A stretch of DNA of 6,061 nt, taken from the NCBI GenBank assembly GCA_022713905.1, contig JAIHTM010000166.1:1-6061 (forward strand), read 5' to 3'. The stretch comes from Collinsella sp. GTDB lineage: Bacteria > Actinomycetota > Coriobacteriia > Coriobacteriales > Coriobacteriaceae. A program made the position numbers and the translations under genes. Shown in pieces: positions 5,058 to 6,061 of this stretch. Position 1 is the first letter of the stretch. Each line of letters begins with the position of its first letter. The notes under the pieces were generated by a model. It worked only from the letters and a program-made list of their open reading frames with translations, was not told the origin of the DNA and did not search any database.

Positions 5058-5112
5058 TCTCGATCTGTAACATCTAGACATCAAAAGCGGGTCTAGATGT
5101 TACAGATCGAGA
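5058..5112. repeat. inverted repeat B (second of a related pair), perfect 22-base arms
   Basis: Arms 5058-5079 and 5091-5112 are perfectly complementary over 22 bases around an 11-base loop, and contain the same GATCTGTAAC / GTTACAGATC half-sites as repeat A. It lies 28 bases beyond the 3' end of the metal-transporter gene. Without a T-run on either strand it is not a classical terminator. It fits a REP/BIME- or MITE-like intergenic repeat, or a large dyad protein-binding site. Confidence 0.88.
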
Positions 5113-5140
5113 CGTTTGCCTGGGTAGGTGCCCCGCCCCA

Positions 5141-6061
5141 TTACATCCCCGTTAGCAGCACGATGTCGAGAGCCGTCACGATGACGCCGATCCCTACGAG
5201 CAACGCGTTGAGCGGGCGCGAGTTGGCGTATTTGCCCATGACGCGGGCTGAGCTGGTGAGCCGTATGAGCACAAAGACCGTAATCGGCAGCTGGAGCGAC
5301 AGCAGTGCCTGACTCCAGATGAGACCTTCAAAAGGATTTGGGACGACCAGACACGCCGCCACTGCGCCGGCGAAACAGGCCGCTACCCCGATCGAGGAAT
5401 GTCGGTCGTGGATGTCGTATTCCTCGTCGAACATGCCCGCCGAAATGGTGCCCGCCGCCATGCCCGCCGTCACACTACTCGATATGCCCGCAAACAGCAG
5501 TGCCACCGCAAAGATAGTCGAGCTCGCCGGGCCCAAGATGGGGGAGAGCGTGTCCGCTGCGACGGCGAGGTCGTCTACGACAATGCCGTGCGCAAAGAAG
5601 GTCGTTGCGGCCAGGATGACCATGGCCGAGTTGATCGCCCAGCCCACGCCCATCGAAAAGAGCGTGTCGAAGAGCTCGTAGCGCAGACGTTCCTCGATAA
5701 TCTGCTCGCCTTGGCCTTCGAAGTGCATGGATTGGATGACCTCGGAGTGCAGGAAGAGGTTGTGAGGCATAACGACCGCACCCAGGACACTCACGATAAT
5801 CGCGGCAGAGCCAGTGGGCATACTGGGCGTGATCCAGCTTGCGGCGGCTTGCGGCCAGTCGACCTTGACTAGTGCAAGCTCGGCCAAAAACGAGAGTCCT
5901 ACCACGCCTACGAAGGCGATGATCCAGCGTTCGGCACGCTTGTAGGAGTTCGTCATGAGCATCGCCATCGATACTGCCGCCACGATGACGCAGCCCGCGC
6001 GCACGGGCAGCCCAAAGAGCATTTGAAGGGCAATCGCGCCACCCAGGACTTCGGCCATGGC
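5141..6061 (-). CDS. mntH: Nramp-family (MntH-like) Mn2+/Fe2+ transporter, 5' part beyond the window
   Basis: The frame is open to the right edge; 306 codons are visible and end in TAA at 5141. The ATG at 6058 is not the start: it lies inside the family's third membrane helix (AMAEVLGGAIAL, where most members have TDLAEV-G-AI). About 100 residues with helices 1-2 and the metal-binding DPGN motif lie outside. Nine hydrophobic helices can be traced, consistent with helices 3-11 of an 11-helix Nramp. The helix 6 signature GAVVMPHNLFLHSEVIQS has the metal-ligand Met and the His of MPH (visible residues 97-99, counted from the internal Met). The helix 10 motif WSQALLSLQLP is also present. Helix 8 reads ALLFAGISSSVTAG, with Ile where many members have Gln. 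It is an inner-membrane, proton-linked divalent metal importer, possibly of the anaerobe-associated MntH group. No regulatory site is in view. Confidence 0.93.
   Translation of the reverse strand, partial: AMAEVLGGAIALQMLFGLPVRAGCVIVAAVSMAMLMTNSYKRAERWIIAFVGVVGLSFLAELALVKVDWPQAAASWITPSMPTGSAAIIVSVLGAVVMPHNLFLHSEVIQSMHFEGQGEQIIEERLRYELFDTLFSMGVGWAINSAMVILAATTFFAHGIVVDDLAVAADTLSPILGPASSTIFAVALLFAGISSSVTAGMAAGTISAGMFDEEYDIHDRHSSIGVAACFAGAVAACLVVPNPFEGLIWSQALLSLQLPITVFVLIRLTSSARVMGKYANSRPLNALLVGIGVIVTALDIVLLTGM

Larger units (their letters stand above)
4833..5140. other. 308-base convergent intergenic region
   Basis: This gap lies between the 3' ends of the rubredoxin and metal-transporter genes. 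It holds the rubredoxin terminator (4873-4908), about 65 bases with no recognisable feature (4909-4973), and two related inverted repeats (4974-5036 and 5058-5112). No credible coding frame is present. The +strand open frame at 4744-4983 runs across the terminator in the wrong frame for rubredoxin and is spurious. Confidence 0.8.

Noticed and set aside
4974..5112. CRISPR array
   Set aside because: There are only two units, each internally palindromic and imperfectly alike, with no spacer structure and no cas genes.
5319..5872. Plus-strand open frames inside the metal-transporter gene
   Set aside because: They are antisense shadows of an unmistakable Nramp coding sequence and carry no recognisable domain.

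Overview
The window looks like about 6 kb of chromosome from a GC-rich, anaerobic gut actinobacterium, most likely a member of the Coriobacteriia such as Collinsella. This rests on GC-rich coding DNA with strong GGAGG-type ribosome sites, CCA encoded in the tRNA genes, and an anaerobe-type gene set (flavin reductase plus rubredoxin, a CxxC ArsC/Spx-like protein, an Nramp metal transporter). The taxonomic call is an inference from gene content, not from a marker search.

Layout from left to right: (1) a MupG/DUF871 6-phospho-muramidase missing only a few N-terminal residues, then a small ArsC/Spx-family thioredoxin-fold protein, both on the plus strand. (2) A convergent minus-strand gene of 136 codons that carries a PFICPGxQxYLPF motif but no DNA-binding domain. 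(3) A stable-RNA unit: an AT-rich UP-like element, a good promoter, tRNA-Gln(CTG), tRNA-Glu(CTC) and a clean intrinsic terminator. (4) A TPR-protein/smpB operon with an 11-base gene overlap, followed by a long near-perfect hairpin and then an intrinsic terminator. (5) An FMN-binding flavin reductase and a compact 47-residue rubredoxin, apparently a split version of the fused high-molecular-weight rubredoxin (Hrb) of clostridia. The rubredoxin has its own promoter and terminator. (6) A 308-base convergent intergenic region holding two related long inverted repeats. (7) The 3' two thirds of an Nramp-type Mn/Fe transporter on the minus strand, running off the right edge.

The genes are mostly housekeeping: cell-wall recycling, decoding, ribosome rescue, redox and metal handling. 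The flavin reductase/rubredoxin pair probably forms a short NAD(P)H-to-flavin-to-rubredoxin electron chain that would feed an oxygen-, peroxide- or NO-detoxifying partner encoded elsewhere. The Nramp transporter and the CxxC protein fit the same oxidative-stress theme, but that link is inference.

No CRISPR array, transposase, phage gene or obvious new multi-gene system is present. The least explained parts are non-coding: the paired inverted repeats at 4974-5112, which share half-sites and lie exactly 80 bp apart, and the 67-base hairpin at 3902-3968 after smpB. Both look like REP/MITE-like or structured-RNA elements.
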